A stretch of 64,000 nucleotides of DNA from Methylomonas sp. MK1 (GCF_000365425.1 NZ_AQOV01000001.1:2232001-2296000); one strand, 5' to 3'. Numbered from the stretch's first letter, positions 33,883 through 43,813 are shown. Translations and numbers: made by a program. The notes: generated from the sequence alone by a model not told the origin.

Positions 33883-34929
33883 ATGAGCATTACTGCCAAA
33901 CGTTCCGCCACCGTTTTTACATATTTTCTAACGATCATATGTCTGGCAATATCCGGTTGGGTGTCCGCCCAGGAAACGTTGCGGATACTCACTTGGGACG
34001 GTTACGCCGATAATGAAGTGATTTCGGCATTCCAGCAGCGGTTCGACGTTGCGGTAGAGTTGACCCTGGTAACGTCGGACGACGACCTTTGGCAGAAAAT
34101 CAATAGCGGCAGCTATGACGTATTTGCTGTCAATACTGCGGAATTGCAGCGTTATATCGATCATGGCCTGAGCAGACCGATCAGCATGGCGAATATCCCC
34201 AACCATGCCCGGCAATTGCCGCGTTTCCAAAACTTGCAAGCTATCCCCGGTCTGGTTCGTGGGAACGACACGTATGCCGTTCCTTACACCTACTCGGAAA
34301 TGGGGCTGATCTATAACCGCAAACTAGTTAACGCTGCGCCACAATCCATGTCGGCTATGTGGGACACCGCTTATCGGGGCCGCGTGCTGGCTTTTAACGC
34401 CAGTAATCACAATTTTTCCATGGTCGGTTTACTGAGGGGCGTCTCCAATCCATTCCGGATGAAAGATACCGAGCTACAACAGGCCGCTCGCGAATTGGCC
34501 AAGTTACGCCGTAATGTTTTGACTTTTTACGCGACTGCCGAGGAAGCGACCAGGCTTTTTGTCAAATATGATATAGCCTTGATTTTCGGTAATTACGGCG
34601 CCCAACAATTGAAAGCCCTGCGCGAAGCAGGTGCCGACATCGGCTATGTGATTCCCCGCGAAGGCGCGCTGGCCTGGCTGGATTGCTGGGCAATCACCCA
34701 AAATAGCCGAAACCCTGAATTAGCGGAAGCATGGATTAATTACACCTTGGAAAAAGTGGTCAGCGAGCGACTCACCCAGCAACACGGCTTGGCAAACACC
34801 CTTACAGCGCCGGAGAACGACAGCCCCCAAAACCAGCCCATCATTTGGCTGGAACCGATACTCAATCCGTTAGCGCGCAAAACGCTATGGGATAGAATCA
34901 TTTCCGGCGAAGCACCCGAGGCATTCTGA
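33883..34929 (+). CDS. PotD/NspS-like periplasmic solute-binding protein
   Basis: A 348-residue exported protein of the polyamine/iron type-2 periplasmic binding family: signal MSITAKRSATVFTYFLTIICLAISGWVSA, then LRILTWDGYADNEVISAFQQRF, DDDLWQKINSGSYDVFAVNT and VPYTYSEMGLIYNRKLV, patterns typical of PotD. The start could be as early as 33850; no Shine-Dalgarno decides. No permease or ATPase gene is nearby. Instead its stop codon directly abuts the start of a membrane GGDEF-EAL sensor, the same arrangement as NspS with MbaA in Vibrio cholerae. It is probably a ligand sensor, possibly for polyamines, rather than a transporter part. Confidence 0.8.
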   Translation: MSITAKRSATVFTYFLTIICLAISGWVSAQETLRILTWDGYADNEVISAFQQRFDVAVELTLVTSDDDLWQKINSGSYDVFAVNTAELQRYIDHGLSRPISMANIPNHARQLPRFQNLQAIPGLVRGNDTYAVPYTYSEMGLIYNRKLVNAAPQSMSAMWDTAYRGRVLAFNASNHNFSMVGLLRGVSNPFRMKDTELQQAARELAKLRRNVLTFYATAEEATRLFVKYDIALIFGNYGAQQLKALREAGADIGYVIPREGALAWLDCWAITQNSRNPELAEAWINYTLEKVVSERLTQQHGLANTLTAPENDSPQNQPIIWLEPILNPLARKTLWDRIISGEAPEAF

Positions 34930-37900
34930 GTGCGCTCCAGCATAGGCATAAAACTGGGTTTCTGGCTGGCACTGCTAGGCACACTATCCACAGGCCTAAC
35001 CGGTTATTATGTTTACGACCGCAGCCGGACCATGCTGGTGGGAACGGCCAAGGATAAGCTGTTAAACGACACCCAAGCCTTAGGACACCGATTTGCGGAT
35101 GCGTTGGCAGCTACCGCCAGCAACGTAAAGTTTCTAACCCATCTGCCGGTCAGCGCCGACATCGTCTCGGCGAAACCTGAGTCAAAGTTGAGCATACGCA
35201 AAAATCAATTGGCGGAGATTTTTGTCAGCCTGCTGAATGCCCATCCCGAATACAGTCAAATCCGTTTGATCGACACACAACATTACGGCAAGGAATTGGT
35301 CAGAGTCGATAGAGACCGAGACAACCTCAAAGTCATTGACGAGGCACAATTACAAGAGAAGAACCATTTCCCATACGTATTCGAAACCATGCCGCTAGCC
35401 GCCGAGCAATACTACGTTTCCGAAATCAATTTAAATCAAGAATTAGGCACTCACCTGGGATTCGGCAAACCCACTCTGCGGATAGCGATGCCCATCAAGT
35501 CGGAGAACGCCTCCACCATCGCGGTGATCGTCATCAATGTCGATTTACAAGGGTTGTTCGAGCAAGTGCGCGGCGATATTCCCGACGATATTGAATTGCT
35601 GCTCAGCAACGACAGAGGGGACTACTTGATGCACCCCGACGCGGCAAAAACCTTTGGATTTGAAAGCGGCCGCAATTTCCTGATTCAGGATGACATCCCG
35701 AACATAAAAGCGATTCTGGCTGGCAAACAAGCGCATTTGGTATTCGCGACCAGCGATAAGCAAAGTCTGGCCGCTTCTTCACTGGCCGCTTTCGTAAAAC
35801 TGCCGTTGGGCTCGGAAAGCCGCGGGCGCTTCGCGATGCTGGGCTTGTACACGCCGCTGAAAAACGTTTTGCAGGAAAGTAAAGCCCTGGGAATAGGCGT
35901 TATCGAAATAACATTCTTGTTCAGCCTGCTGGCAAGTGCAATTTCGCTGCTGTTGGCGCGCGTCCTGGCCAAACCGCTAAATTCGATGACGACCGCCATC
36001 GGTCAATACAAGCTGGGCACGCCGCTGACCGGGCTACCGACGCAGCGTAACGACGAAATCGGCTACCTGGCTAATAGCTTCATGTCGATGACTGAGCAAC
36101 TAAACTCGCAAATAGCTGAGCTACATGCCTCCGAAGCCAAGTTGCATGCCATTCTCGACAACGCACCGGTCGGCATTTGGCTGGCCGACCTTGATACGCG
36201 CTTTTTGTTTGTAAACCATACCTTTTGCGACGCCCTTGGCCTGCCGGAAGCCCGCTTCATTGCTAACGAGCAACTTGCCGAGCTGTTTGGTACGGAAATG
36301 GCCGCCCGTTTCCTAAGCGCCGATCAAGCCTGTTTAGCGCAAGCGAACCAACCGCATCAATCTCTCGAGCAAATTAAATTTGCCGACGGCAAACGGCATA
36401 CCATCCAGATAACCCGCACCCAATTACAGGACATTAACCAAGAAACGGTCGGCATTATCGGTATTGCCATGGATATCAGTGATCGCCAACAAGCGGCTAA
36501 TCGCGAGCGCGCCCATAACCACGTACTGGAATTACTGTCAAAAGGTGCGGCATTACCGGATATCCTGCAAGCGGTAGTGCGGGGTGTGGAAACCCAAAAT
36601 CCGGACTTACTCTGTTCAATCTTGTTATTGAATAGCGAAGGCAATCGCCTATTTATCGGTGCGGCACCGCGCCTGCCCGACTTCTACAATGCCGCCGTAG
36701 ACGGCTTGTTCATAGGTCCCGGCGTCGGCTCATGCGGCACCGCCGCTTACTTTGGCCAACGCGTCATTGTCGAAGATATTCAAAACCATACGTATTGGGG
36801 ACCTTTTACCGAGCTTGCGGCACGGGCCGACTTAGGGGCGTGCTGGTCGGAACCAATCCGAGGCTCCTCCGGCCAATTGTTGGGCACGTTCGCTATTTAC
36901 CAGCGCCAGCCAGCGTCACCGGGAGCCGACGATATTCAGATGATTGAACAGGCTTCGCATCTGGCCGGCATCGCGATCGACCGTAGCCGCAGTAATGAAG
37001 AGCTGCAATTGGCTTCGTTAGTCTATCAAAACAGCAGCGAAGCCATGGCCGTAACCGACGCACAAGGCATGATCATCAATGTTAACCCGGCTTTCACCGC
37101 GTTGACCGGCTACACCTTGGACGAAGTCATCGGTAAAAACCATAACATTCTGAACTCCGAGCGGCAGAGCGAACAGTTTTATCAAGCCATGTGGCACGCC
37201 ATCAACACTGGCGGTCACTGGAAAGGCGAAATTTGGAATCGCCGGAAGAATGGCGAGATTTTCGCCGAGCAACTGACCATCAATACCATATTTAGCCCGG
37301 ATGGCGTGCCGCAGCGGCGGGTTGCGTTGTTTTCCGACATCACGCAAAAAAAACAGTCCGAAGAACTGATCTGGACCCAAGCCAATTTCGATCCGCTCAC
37401 TGGCCTGCCCAACCGCCGCATGTTTCACGACAGACTGGATCAAGAAATCAAAAAGGCACATCGCAGCGGCTTACAGGTCGCTTTGATATTGCTTGATCTT
37501 GACCGTTTCAAGGAAGTTAACGATACACTGGGGCACGATATGGGCGATTTATTGCTAAAAGATGCCTCGCAACGGCTACTGCGTTGCGTACGCGATTCCG
37601 ATACTGTCGCCAGATTGGGCGGCGACGAATTCACAGTTATCCTCGGCGAACTTGATGATGCCGACGACGCCGAACGCGTCGTCAAAAACATCCTGCAAAG
37701 ATTGGCCGAACCTTTTCAGCTGAAAAGCAAAGTGGCCTACATCTCCGCCAGTATCGGCATCACGCTCTACCCCAAGGACGCCGAGAGAATCGATTCATTA
37801 ATCAAAAACGCCGATCAAGCAATGTACGCCGCGAAACATCAGGGCCGTAATCGCTATTGTTATTTCACTCCGTCAATGCAGGAAGCCGCTCTAGCGCGCA

Positions 37901-38685
37901 TGCTGATTGCCGACGATTTGCGTAACGCTCTGGAGGCCAACCAGTTCGAAGTGTATTACCAGCCGGTCGTGGAACTGGGCTCCGGCGCCATCCATAAAGC
38001 CGAAGCGCTGATTCGCTGGCAACACCCGACGCGCGGCATGGTCAGTCCCGCAGAATTTGTGCATATTGCCGAAGATATAGGCCTGATTGCCGAAATCGGC
38101 GATTGGGTATTTAAACAAGCGGCGGGACAGGTCAAACAATGGCGTTCCCGGTACCATCCGGATTTTCAGATCAGCGTCAACAAATCGCCGGTGCAGTTTT
38201 ACGACGACCAGTCCCACGGCACTTGGCTGGATCACTTGCAAACACTTGAGTTGCCCGGACAAAGCATCGTGGCGGAAATTACCGAGGGCTTGCTGCTGGA
38301 CGCCAGCAATGTGGTAAAAGATCAATTACTGGCTTTTCGAGATGCGGGAATTCAAGTATCGCTGGACGATTTCGGCACCGGCTATTCGTCGCTGGCTTAT
38401 CTGAAGAAATTCGATATCGACTATCTGAAAATAGATCAGTCTTTCGTCGGTAATTTGTCGCCGAACTCCAGCGACAAGATACTCTGCGAAGCGATTATCG
38501 TCATGGCGCACAAGCTGGGCATAAAGGTCATCGCGGAAGGCATAGAAACCGAACAACAACGCCAACTATTGCTCGAAGCGGACTGCGACTATGGACAGGG
38601 CTATTTATTCTCCAGAGCCCTGCCGGCCGATGCATTCGAGGAACTACTAGCCTCAGGCACCAGCGCACAGAACACACTTATTTGA
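34930..38685 (+). CDS. Membrane sensor HAMP-PAS-GAF-PAS-GGDEF-EAL (c-di-GMP enzyme)
   Basis: A 1251-residue two-pass inner-membrane protein. Order: membrane segment near residues 8-30, periplasmic sensor region to about 315, second membrane segment about 318-345, HAMP, PAS about 405-520, GAF about 535-680, PAS about 690-800 (ITDAQGMIINVNPAF-like), GGDEF with intact GGDEF at residues 897-901, and EAL with EAL at 1025-1027 (AEALIRWQHP). Both active sites look complete, so cyclase or phosphodiesterase activity could dominate. It begins with GTG at 34930, right after the stop of the PotD-like gene. It overlaps convergent corC by 8 bp. Probably reads the binding protein's ligand state plus cytoplasmic signals. 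Confidence 0.9.
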   Translation: MRSSIGIKLGFWLALLGTLSTGLTGYYVYDRSRTMLVGTAKDKLLNDTQALGHRFADALAATASNVKFLTHLPVSADIVSAKPESKLSIRKNQLAEIFVSLLNAHPEYSQIRLIDTQHYGKELVRVDRDRDNLKVIDEAQLQEKNHFPYVFETMPLAAEQYYVSEINLNQELGTHLGFGKPTLRIAMPIKSENASTIAVIVINVDLQGLFEQVRGDIPDDIELLLSNDRGDYLMHPDAAKTFGFESGRNFLIQDDIPNIKAILAGKQAHLVFATSDKQSLAASSLAAFVKLPLGSESRGRFAMLGLYTPLKNVLQESKALGIGVIEITFLFSLLASAISLLLARVLAKPLNSMTTAIGQYKLGTPLTGLPTQRNDEIGYLANSFMSMTEQLNSQIAELHASEAKLHAILDNAPVGIWLADLDTRFLFVNHTFCDALGLPEARFIANEQLAELFGTEMAARFLSADQACLAQANQPHQSLEQIKFADGKRHTIQITRTQLQDINQETVGIIGIAMDISDRQQAANRERAHNHVLELLSKGAALPDILQAVVRGVETQNPDLLCSILLLNSEGNRLFIGAAPRLPDFYNAAVDGLFIGPGVGSCGTAAYFGQRVIVEDIQNHTYWGPFTELAARADLGACWSEPIRGSSGQLLGTFAIYQRQPASPGADDIQMIEQASHLAGIAIDRSRSNEELQLASLVYQNSSEAMAVTDAQGMIINVNPAFTALTGYTLDEVIGKNHNILNSERQSEQFYQAMWHAINTGGHWKGEIWNRRKNGEIFAEQLTINTIFSPDGVPQRRVALFSDITQKKQSEELIWTQANFDPLTGLPNRRMFHDRLDQEIKKAHRSGLQVALILLDLDRFKEVNDTLGHDMGDLLLKDASQRLLRCVRDSDTVARLGGDEFTVILGELDDADDAERVVKNILQRLAEPFQLKSKVAYISASIGITLYPKDAERIDSLIKNADQAMYAAKHQGRNRYCYFTPSMQEAALARMLIADDLRNALEANQFEVYYQPVVELGSGAIHKAEALIRWQHPTRGMVSPAEFVHIAEDIGLIAEIGDWVFKQAAGQVKQWRSRYHPDFQISVNKSPVQFYDDQSHGTWLDHLQTLELPGQSIVAEITEGLLLDASNVVKDQLLAFRDAGIQVSLDDFGTGYSSLAYLKKFDIDYLKIDQSFVGNLSPNSSDKILCEAIIVMAHKLGIKVIAEGIETEQQRQLLLEADCDYGQGYLFSRALPADAFEELLASGTSAQNTLI

Positions 38686-39514
38686 GCTTCAATTTCAGTA
38701 AATGCACCCGCCGATTGTCGGCCCGCAATACCTCGAAACAGAAGTCTTCCAGCTCCACTTTTTCGCCTTTCTTGGGAAAATGCTCAAGGCGCTGCACGAT
38801 CAAACCGCCTAGCGTATCGTATTCGTCGTCTTCCAGCGTAGCGGAAAAATAATCGTTGAATTCTTCGATGGGTGTTAGCGCGCTGACGATAAACTCTTTT
38901 TCGCTACGCTGAGAAATAAATTCTTGTACTTCATCGTCGTCGTGTTCGTCTTCGATCTTGCCGACGATTTGCTCGAGGACGTCTTCAATCGTCACCAAGC
39001 CGGCGGCGTTGCCGTATTCGTCTACGACGATAGCCATGTGGTTGCGCTCGGTGCGAAACTCTTTTAACAACACGTTTAAGCGCTTGCTTTCCGGCACCAC
39101 GTTGACCGGACGCATCACATCTTCGACTTTCAGGGTTTTATCCCGCAATGCATGAGCCAGCAAGTCTTTGGCCAGTAACACGCCGACCACCTTACTACGG
39201 TCTTCTTCGATGACCGGAAAACGGGAATGGGCAAATTCGACAACTAAAGGAAAGATGGTTTCCAGCTCCGCATCCCGGGGCACGACCACCATTTGCGAAC
39301 GCGGAATCATGATGTCTCTGACCCGCATCTCCGCTACGTGCATTACGCCTTCCATCATGGCCAACGCGTCGGAGTCTAAAAGATGTTTTTCTTGCGATTC
39401 TCTCAATATCTCCAGCAAGTCTTCCTGATCTTGCGGTTCCCCACTCAGAAAATGACCGATGCGCTCGATCAAGCTCTTATGGGGTTGACTACTCGGGGGG
39501 TTACCATCGCTCAT
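38678..39514 (-). CDS. corC: CorC/YbeX-type CBS-domain protein
   Basis: A 278-residue soluble protein with two CBS domains (VRDIMIPRSQMVVVPRD... and VEDVMRPVNVVPESKRL...) and a C-terminal CorC_HlyC transporter-associated domain (LEDDEYDTLGGLIVQRLEHFPKKGEKV). E. coli YbeX/CorC is linked to Mg2+/Co2+ export and ribosome function. Its start overlaps the ybeY stop by one base (TAATG), so translation is coupled. Last gene of miaB-phoH-ybeY-corC; the lnt gene that often follows is replaced here by the convergent GGDEF-EAL gene. Confidence 0.95.
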   Translation of the reverse strand: MSDGNPPSSQPHKSLIERIGHFLSGEPQDQEDLLEILRESQEKHLLDSDALAMMEGVMHVAEMRVRDIMIPRSQMVVVPRDAELETIFPLVVEFAHSRFPVIEEDRSKVVGVLLAKDLLAHALRDKTLKVEDVMRPVNVVPESKRLNVLLKEFRTERNHMAIVVDEYGNAAGLVTIEDVLEQIVGKIEDEHDDDEVQEFISQRSEKEFIVSALTPIEEFNDYFSATLEDDEYDTLGGLIVQRLEHFPKKGEKVELEDFCFEVLRADNRRVHLLKLKLK

Positions 39515-39975
39515 TACTTTCCATCCTCCTTATAAGGGTTTGCTATACCTAATTTGCTCAAAATCTCAATCTCCAAAGCTTCCATTTGTTCGGCATCCTG
39601 ATCCTCTATATGGTCATACCCTAGCAAATGCAATACGCCGTGTATAGTGATATGCGCCCAATGATGTTCGGCCAATTTGTTTTGCTGCGCCGCTTCCTGC
39701 GCAATCAGCGGCGCGCAAATCACCAAATCGCCCAGCAAGTCTATATCCATACCCGCCGGCGCTTCAAACGGAAAGCTCAGGATATTGGTCGGCCCATTCT
39801 TGTGGCGATATTGTTGGTTGAGTTGCGCACTTTCCGCATCATCGACTAAACGAATCACCAGTTCGCTGTCCGCGCCATCTTCAAAAATTGCCAGGGCGAT
39901 ATCCGCCCATTGCTGAAACTGCTCCAATTCGGGGTGAGGCGCCGACGTAGCAATTTGCATGTCGATATAATTCAT
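39514..39975 (-). CDS. ybeY: Endoribonuclease YbeY
   Basis: A 153-residue YbeY. The zinc motif H-x3-H-x5-H is present in [21 protein letters not shown], along with the upstream [29 protein letters not shown] block. It matures 16S rRNA 3' ends and takes part in ribosome quality control. Located between phoH (3-bp gap) and corC (1-bp overlap), the universal order. Confidence 0.96.
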   Translation of the reverse strand: MNYIDMQIATSAPHPELEQFQQWADIALAIFEDGADSELVIRLVDDAESAQLNQQYRHKNGPTNILSFPFEAPAGMDIDLLGDLVICAPLIAQEAAQQNKLAEHHWAHITIHGVLHLLGYDHIEDQDAEQMEALEIEILSKLGIANPYKEDGK

Positions 39976-39978
39976 ACA

Positions 39979-40968
39979 CTAAACCGAGGGCGTGTGCTCT
40001 TTTTCGTAGTGCTCGTAGGCGGCGACTATCCGCTGCACCAAAGGATGCCGGACCACGTCGCGCACGCCGAAAAAGGTAAAACTGATACCCTCTACATCCT
40101 TCAGCACTTTCAACACATGCTTCAAGCCGGACATTTTTTCGTTGGGTAAATCGATTTGCGTGACATCGCCGGTAATGACGGCGGTGGAGCCGAAACCGAT
40201 CCGGGTCAGAAACATCTTGATCTGTTCGACTGTGGTATTTTGCGCTTCATCCAGAATGATGAAGGAATCGTTCAAGGTTCGGCCGCGCATAAAGGCCAAG
40301 GGCGCAACTTCGATGACATTTTTTTCCAGTAATTTCTCGACGCGTTCGAAGCCCAACATATCGTAAAGCGCATCGTACAAGGGCCGTAAATAGGGATCGA
40401 CCTTCTGCGCCATGTCGCCCGGCAGAAAACCCAATTTTTCGCCCGCTTCGACTGCCGGCCGCACCAGGATAATCCGCCGTACCGTCTCGTTTTGCAGCGC
40501 GTCAACCGCACACGCCACCGCCAGATAGGTTTTACCGGTACCAGCGGGACCGACGCCAAAATTAATGTCGTGCGAAATGATCTTGCGCAAATAGTCCTGC
40601 TGATTAAAACCGCGTCCCTTGATCACTCCGCGCTTGGTTTTAATCGCCACCGGCTCCAATTTCACGTTCGGAGCAGCCTGTAGTAACTGGTCGATACTGG
40701 CATCCTGCAAACTCAAATGCACTTGCTCGGGAGTAATTTCCTCCCATTCGGTCAGTTCAAACAATTTCTGAATCACCGCGCAAGCTGCCGTGACGGCTGC
40801 ATCGACACCCGTCACCTTAAAATGATTGCTGCGATTGGCGATCTCTACCTGCAAGCGTTGCTCGATTTGGCGGATATGCGCATCCAATTGTCCGCAAAAA
40901 TTGGACAACCGCTGCGCATCAGCGGGTAACAGGGTAATTTCTTGCGAAAAATGGTTGGCGTTCAACAC
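39979..40968 (-). CDS. ybeZ: PhoH-family ATPase (YbeZ)
   Basis: A 329-residue PhoH-like protein with Walker A GPAGTGKTYLA, Walker B FIILDEAQN and the conserved VIEVAPLAFMRGRTL and RIGFGSTAVITGD motifs. It is an RNA helicase-like ATPase partner of YbeY. The ATG shares a base with the miaB stop codon (TAATG-type 1-base overlap), consistent with operon translation. Confidence 0.95.
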   Translation of the reverse strand: MLNANHFSQEITLLPADAQRLSNFCGQLDAHIRQIEQRLQVEIANRSNHFKVTGVDAAVTAACAVIQKLFELTEWEEITPEQVHLSLQDASIDQLLQAAPNVKLEPVAIKTKRGVIKGRGFNQQDYLRKIISHDINFGVGPAGTGKTYLAVACAVDALQNETVRRIILVRPAVEAGEKLGFLPGDMAQKVDPYLRPLYDALYDMLGFERVEKLLEKNVIEVAPLAFMRGRTLNDSFIILDEAQNTTVEQIKMFLTRIGFGSTAVITGDVTQIDLPNEKMSGLKHVLKVLKDVEGISFTFFGVRDVVRHPLVQRIVAAYEHYEKEHTPSV

Positions 40969-42323
40969 TAGGCGGTCTGCTGGATTTTTTCGATGGACGA
41001 TTCCACCAGACGGCCGCGTAACGAATTGGGCAAGGCTTCGGCAATGTAGACATCGACGAACTGCCCTATCAAGCGCGGGTGCCCGGCAAAATTTACGGCG
41101 CGGTTATTTTCGGTGCGACCAGTGAGATGCAGCGGATTTTTCTTGGAAATGCCTTCTACCAGTACGCTTTGCACGCTACCGATCATCGCTTCGGAAATTG
41201 CCATGAACATCTCGTTAAGCCGGTCTTTTAGGCGCTTCAGGCGCTGTTCCTTAACCGCCATACTGACATCGTCGGCAAAATTAGCCGCCGGGGTACCCGG
41301 CCGAGCACTGAAAATAAAGCTGTAGGACAGGTCATAGCCGACTTCCTCGATCAACGCCATGGTATCTTCGAAATCTTGTTCGGTTTCGCCGGGAAAGCCG
41401 ACGATGAAATCCGACGACAAACTAATGCCCGGCCGCACCGCTTTCATCTTGCGCATGATTTCCAGATAATCTTCGCGCCTATGGCCGCGCTTCATCTCGG
41501 CCAAAATCCGATTACTGCCGCTTTGCACCGGCAAATGCAAATGATTGACCAACTGCGGAATTTCGGCAAACGCTTCGATAATATCGTCAGTGAATTCCAA
41601 AGGATGCGATGTGGTGAAACGTATACGGTCTATACCATCGACGGCAGCGACGCAATGCAACAGCAGCGCAAAACTAGCTAGATCGCCGTCTTCCATCGCA
41701 CCGCGATATGCATTAACGTTTTGGCCGAGCAGGTTGATCTCGCGCACACCTTGTCTGGCCAGCGTTTCGATTTCGGCAATCACATCGTTCAGCGGCCGGC
41801 TGACTTCTTCACCGCGGGTGTATGGCACTACGCAATAGGTGCAATATTTACTGCACCCTTCCATTACCGACACATAGGCCTTAGGACCTTCCGCACGCGG
41901 TTCCGGTAAATTATCGAATTTTTCGATTTCCGGAAAAGAAATGTCTACGACATGCTTACCGCCGCTCCGCGCTTGATTTAACAATTCAGGCAAGCGGTGC
42001 AGGGTTTGCGGGCCAAACACGATGTCTACATACGGTGCGCGTTTTTGCAGCGCGGCACCTTCCTGGCTGGCCACGCAGCCACCGACGCCGATAATCACAC
42101 CGGGGCGTTTGTCTTTGATTTTTTTCCAGCGCCCGACCGCAGAAAACACCTTTTCCTGGGCTTTTTCACGGATCGAACAAGTGTTAAGCAGCAGCACATC
42201 GGCGAGTTCCGGAGTATCGGTCAATTCCATGCCATGCGATGCCATCAATACGTCCCGCATTTTATCGGAATCGTATTCGTTCATTTGACAGCCGTTAGTC
42301 TGTATGTAAAGTTTTTGCGCCAT
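40968..42323 (-). CDS. miaB: tRNA-2-methylthio-N6-dimethylallyladenosine synthase
   Basis: A 451-residue radical-SAM methylthiotransferase. It starts [19 protein letters not shown] with the N-terminal cluster cysteines, has the radical SAM CX3CX2C as SKYCTYC in [19 protein letters not shown], and a C-terminal TRAM segment. It adds the 2-methylthio group to i6A37 of tRNA. First gene of the miaB-ybeZ-ybeY-corC operon. Confidence 0.97.
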   Translation of the reverse strand: MAQKLYIQTNGCQMNEYDSDKMRDVLMASHGMELTDTPELADVLLLNTCSIREKAQEKVFSAVGRWKKIKDKRPGVIIGVGGCVASQEGAALQKRAPYVDIVFGPQTLHRLPELLNQARSGGKHVVDISFPEIEKFDNLPEPRAEGPKAYVSVMEGCSKYCTYCVVPYTRGEEVSRPLNDVIAEIETLARQGVREINLLGQNVNAYRGAMEDGDLASFALLLHCVAAVDGIDRIRFTTSHPLEFTDDIIEAFAEIPQLVNHLHLPVQSGSNRILAEMKRGHRREDYLEIMRKMKAVRPGISLSSDFIVGFPGETEQDFEDTMALIEEVGYDLSYSFIFSARPGTPAANFADDVSMAVKEQRLKRLKDRLNEMFMAISEAMIGSVQSVLVEGISKKNPLHLTGRTENNRAVNFAGHPRLIGQFVDVYIAEALPNSLRGRLVESSIEKIQQTA

Positions 42324-42356
42324 GCTTGATGAGATACCTCAACTACTCTCACTAAC

Positions 42357-42382
42357 AAAAAACCCCCATCTCGCGACGGGGG
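42357..42382 (-). terminator. Intrinsic terminator for the ODP-protein gene
   Basis: Reading leftward: CCCCC-GTCGCGAGAT-GGGGG-like stem (GCCCCCGTCGCGAGATGGGGG) followed by TTTTTT. It ends the leftward transcript of the ODP/MCP-like pair before miaB. Confidence 0.85.
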
Positions 42383-42428
42383 CTCGTAATGATCGGATTA
42401 TAAACCCAATTTTCGGCAAATGCTTGTT

Positions 42429-43157
42429 TTATACGGCAATCCCCACTTGTAGGGCCTCGAACCAATCCAGAAAACGCTTCACATCATCGCCTTTAAACAT
42501 CCGACCATGTTGCGGGGCCAGTATGTCGATATCCAACTTCCTGACCCGATCAATCCAAGCGCGCTTAGCTTGGTTAGAGGGCATCCAACGCTGATGAAAG
42601 AAACGCATCTTCTCAACGTGCATATCGAAGTTGTCCACAAATACCGGCGTACCCGGCGCTTCCAAGGCTGCACCGACATCGCCGGACATCAGGATTTTGG
42701 CGTGTGGATCGTAAATATGGAAATTAGCAGAGGCATGCAGGTAGTGCGCAGGGATGATCTGCAACTCGGTAGTACCGAGATTGATGACCCCGCCATGATC
42801 GGGAATCGGCACATATTCGATAGTTTCGCAGCCGAAATGCCTTAAAAAACCTTCCCATAACGCTGCCGCATGCAGTTTGGCGTGAGGCAGCGCTTGATCC
42901 CATAAACCTAAAGACGAAATGATGTCCGGATCTTGATGCGATGCGAACAAATCGGTAATTTCCTCTACCGGCGCATGGTGTAAAACCGCCGCCAGCATGG
43001 GTGCAAACAGTTCTATGCCGCCGGGATCGATCAATAAGCAGCGATTGGCCGTCCTCACCATATACTGGTTGGTATCGATAATTTTTTCGGGCTTATGTAC
43101 GTCGCGGCCAAACATTATCCATTGGTAGGCGCCCTCATAAATTTTGGTCATTCTCAT
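42429..43157 (-). CDS. ODP-type di-iron metallo-beta-lactamase-fold protein
   Basis: A 242-residue protein of the oxygen-binding di-iron (ODP/FprA-like) MBL family, without the flavodoxin domain of true flavodiiron proteins. Metal ligands are visible as HQDPD (HxDxD, usually HxExD), a His in AHYLHAS, an Asp in ILMSGDVGA and a His in APQHGRMF. The ATG at 43157 has GAGG about 10 bases upstream; a frame extension to 43238 would run into the upstream gene. It follows a soluble MCP-like gene by 41 bp and has its own terminator. In other bacteria ODP proteins serve as oxygen or iron sensors for chemotaxis, so the pair is likely a sensory unit. Confidence 0.8.
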   Translation of the reverse strand: MRMTKIYEGAYQWIMFGRDVHKPEKIIDTNQYMVRTANRCLLIDPGGIELFAPMLAAVLHHAPVEEITDLFASHQDPDIISSLGLWDQALPHAKLHAAALWEGFLRHFGCETIEYVPIPDHGGVINLGTTELQIIPAHYLHASANFHIYDPHAKILMSGDVGAALEAPGTPVFVDNFDMHVEKMRFFHQRWMPSNQAKRAWIDRVRKLDIDILAPQHGRMFKGDDVKRFLDWFEALQVGIAV

Positions 43158-43198
43158 GCTAACTGTACCTCTTGGCCAGACTGGGTTTGGTGGGTGCG

Positions 43199-43813
43199 CT
43201 ATTCGGCGACGTTTATAATCGTCAATGCACTCCGGCATTTATGTACTTTATCGTTGATTATTTGCGCGGCATTATCGACGCTCTCGGCGACCGCTTGCAG
43301 ACTTTGCAGATACTCTCCCGCTTGCGAAGCCTCGATGCGGGAGTTGGCAGCAATCACCCGGGCTGCCCTGGCCGGATGCATCACATCAGCCAACTTAATC
43401 AATAATTCCGAAACCTGAATAATAAACTCTCGATGACAAATCTGAGTTCTTAGCCTGACTTCCTGCAACGGGGTGACCAAGGAATCGGCATATCTGGCGC
43501 CAACGGCCAACTGTCCAACTTTCTCGAAGCGTCTGCACGCTTCGGTCATACGTTGTTCATTGACTGTCAGGCGATAAAGGTGGAAAGCGTATTCGTTGAT
43601 GTTATTGACCAATTCGATCGTATCCTTGGCCAATTCGTTAATGAAGTCGGTGATGGGTTGGAAACCCTTGGCCTTTTCCCCGGCTCGAAAGGCAATGGCT
43701 TTGGCATTGGCTGCCGCTAGGGAAATTTCCTTGGCCACTTCCATCACCGCGCTCAATTCGGCGGCTATGGAAGCCACGGCGACAAATTGGGACTTGGTTT
43801 GTTTGACTTGCAT
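43199..43813 (-). CDS. Soluble MCP-hairpin-like protein
   Basis: A 204-residue, almost wholly helical protein without signal or membrane segment. Residues about 25-65 (EVAKEISLAAANAKAIAFRAGEKAKGF then ITDFINELA) are strikingly like the signalling tip of methyl-accepting chemotaxis proteins (usual EISLLALNAAIEAARAGE.GRGFAVVA.EVR.LA), though with changes at key positions. The rest is a long helical hairpin. GAGGG precedes the ATG at 43813; a TTG two codons earlier is possible. No CheA, CheW or sensor domain is adjacent. Its partner gene is the ODP protein. Function unknown: possibly a cytoplasmic chemoreceptor-derived scaffold. Confidence 0.65.
   Translation of the reverse strand: MQVKQTKSQFVAVASIAAELSAVMEVAKEISLAAANAKAIAFRAGEKAKGFQPITDFINELAKDTIELVNNINEYAFHLYRLTVNEQRMTEACRRFEKVGQLAVGARYADSLVTPLQEVRLRTQICHREFIIQVSELLIKLADVMHPARAARVIAANSRIEASQAGEYLQSLQAVAESVDNAAQIINDKVHKCRSALTIINVAE

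Noticed and set aside
33883..34929. Part of a spermidine/putrescine ABC importer
   Set aside because: No ATPase or permease genes are adjacent; the next gene is a GGDEF-EAL sensor in direct contact.
43158..43238. Longer start for the ODP gene at 43238
   Set aside because: It would overlap the upstream MCP-like gene and add a non-conserved tail; GAGG supports 43157.
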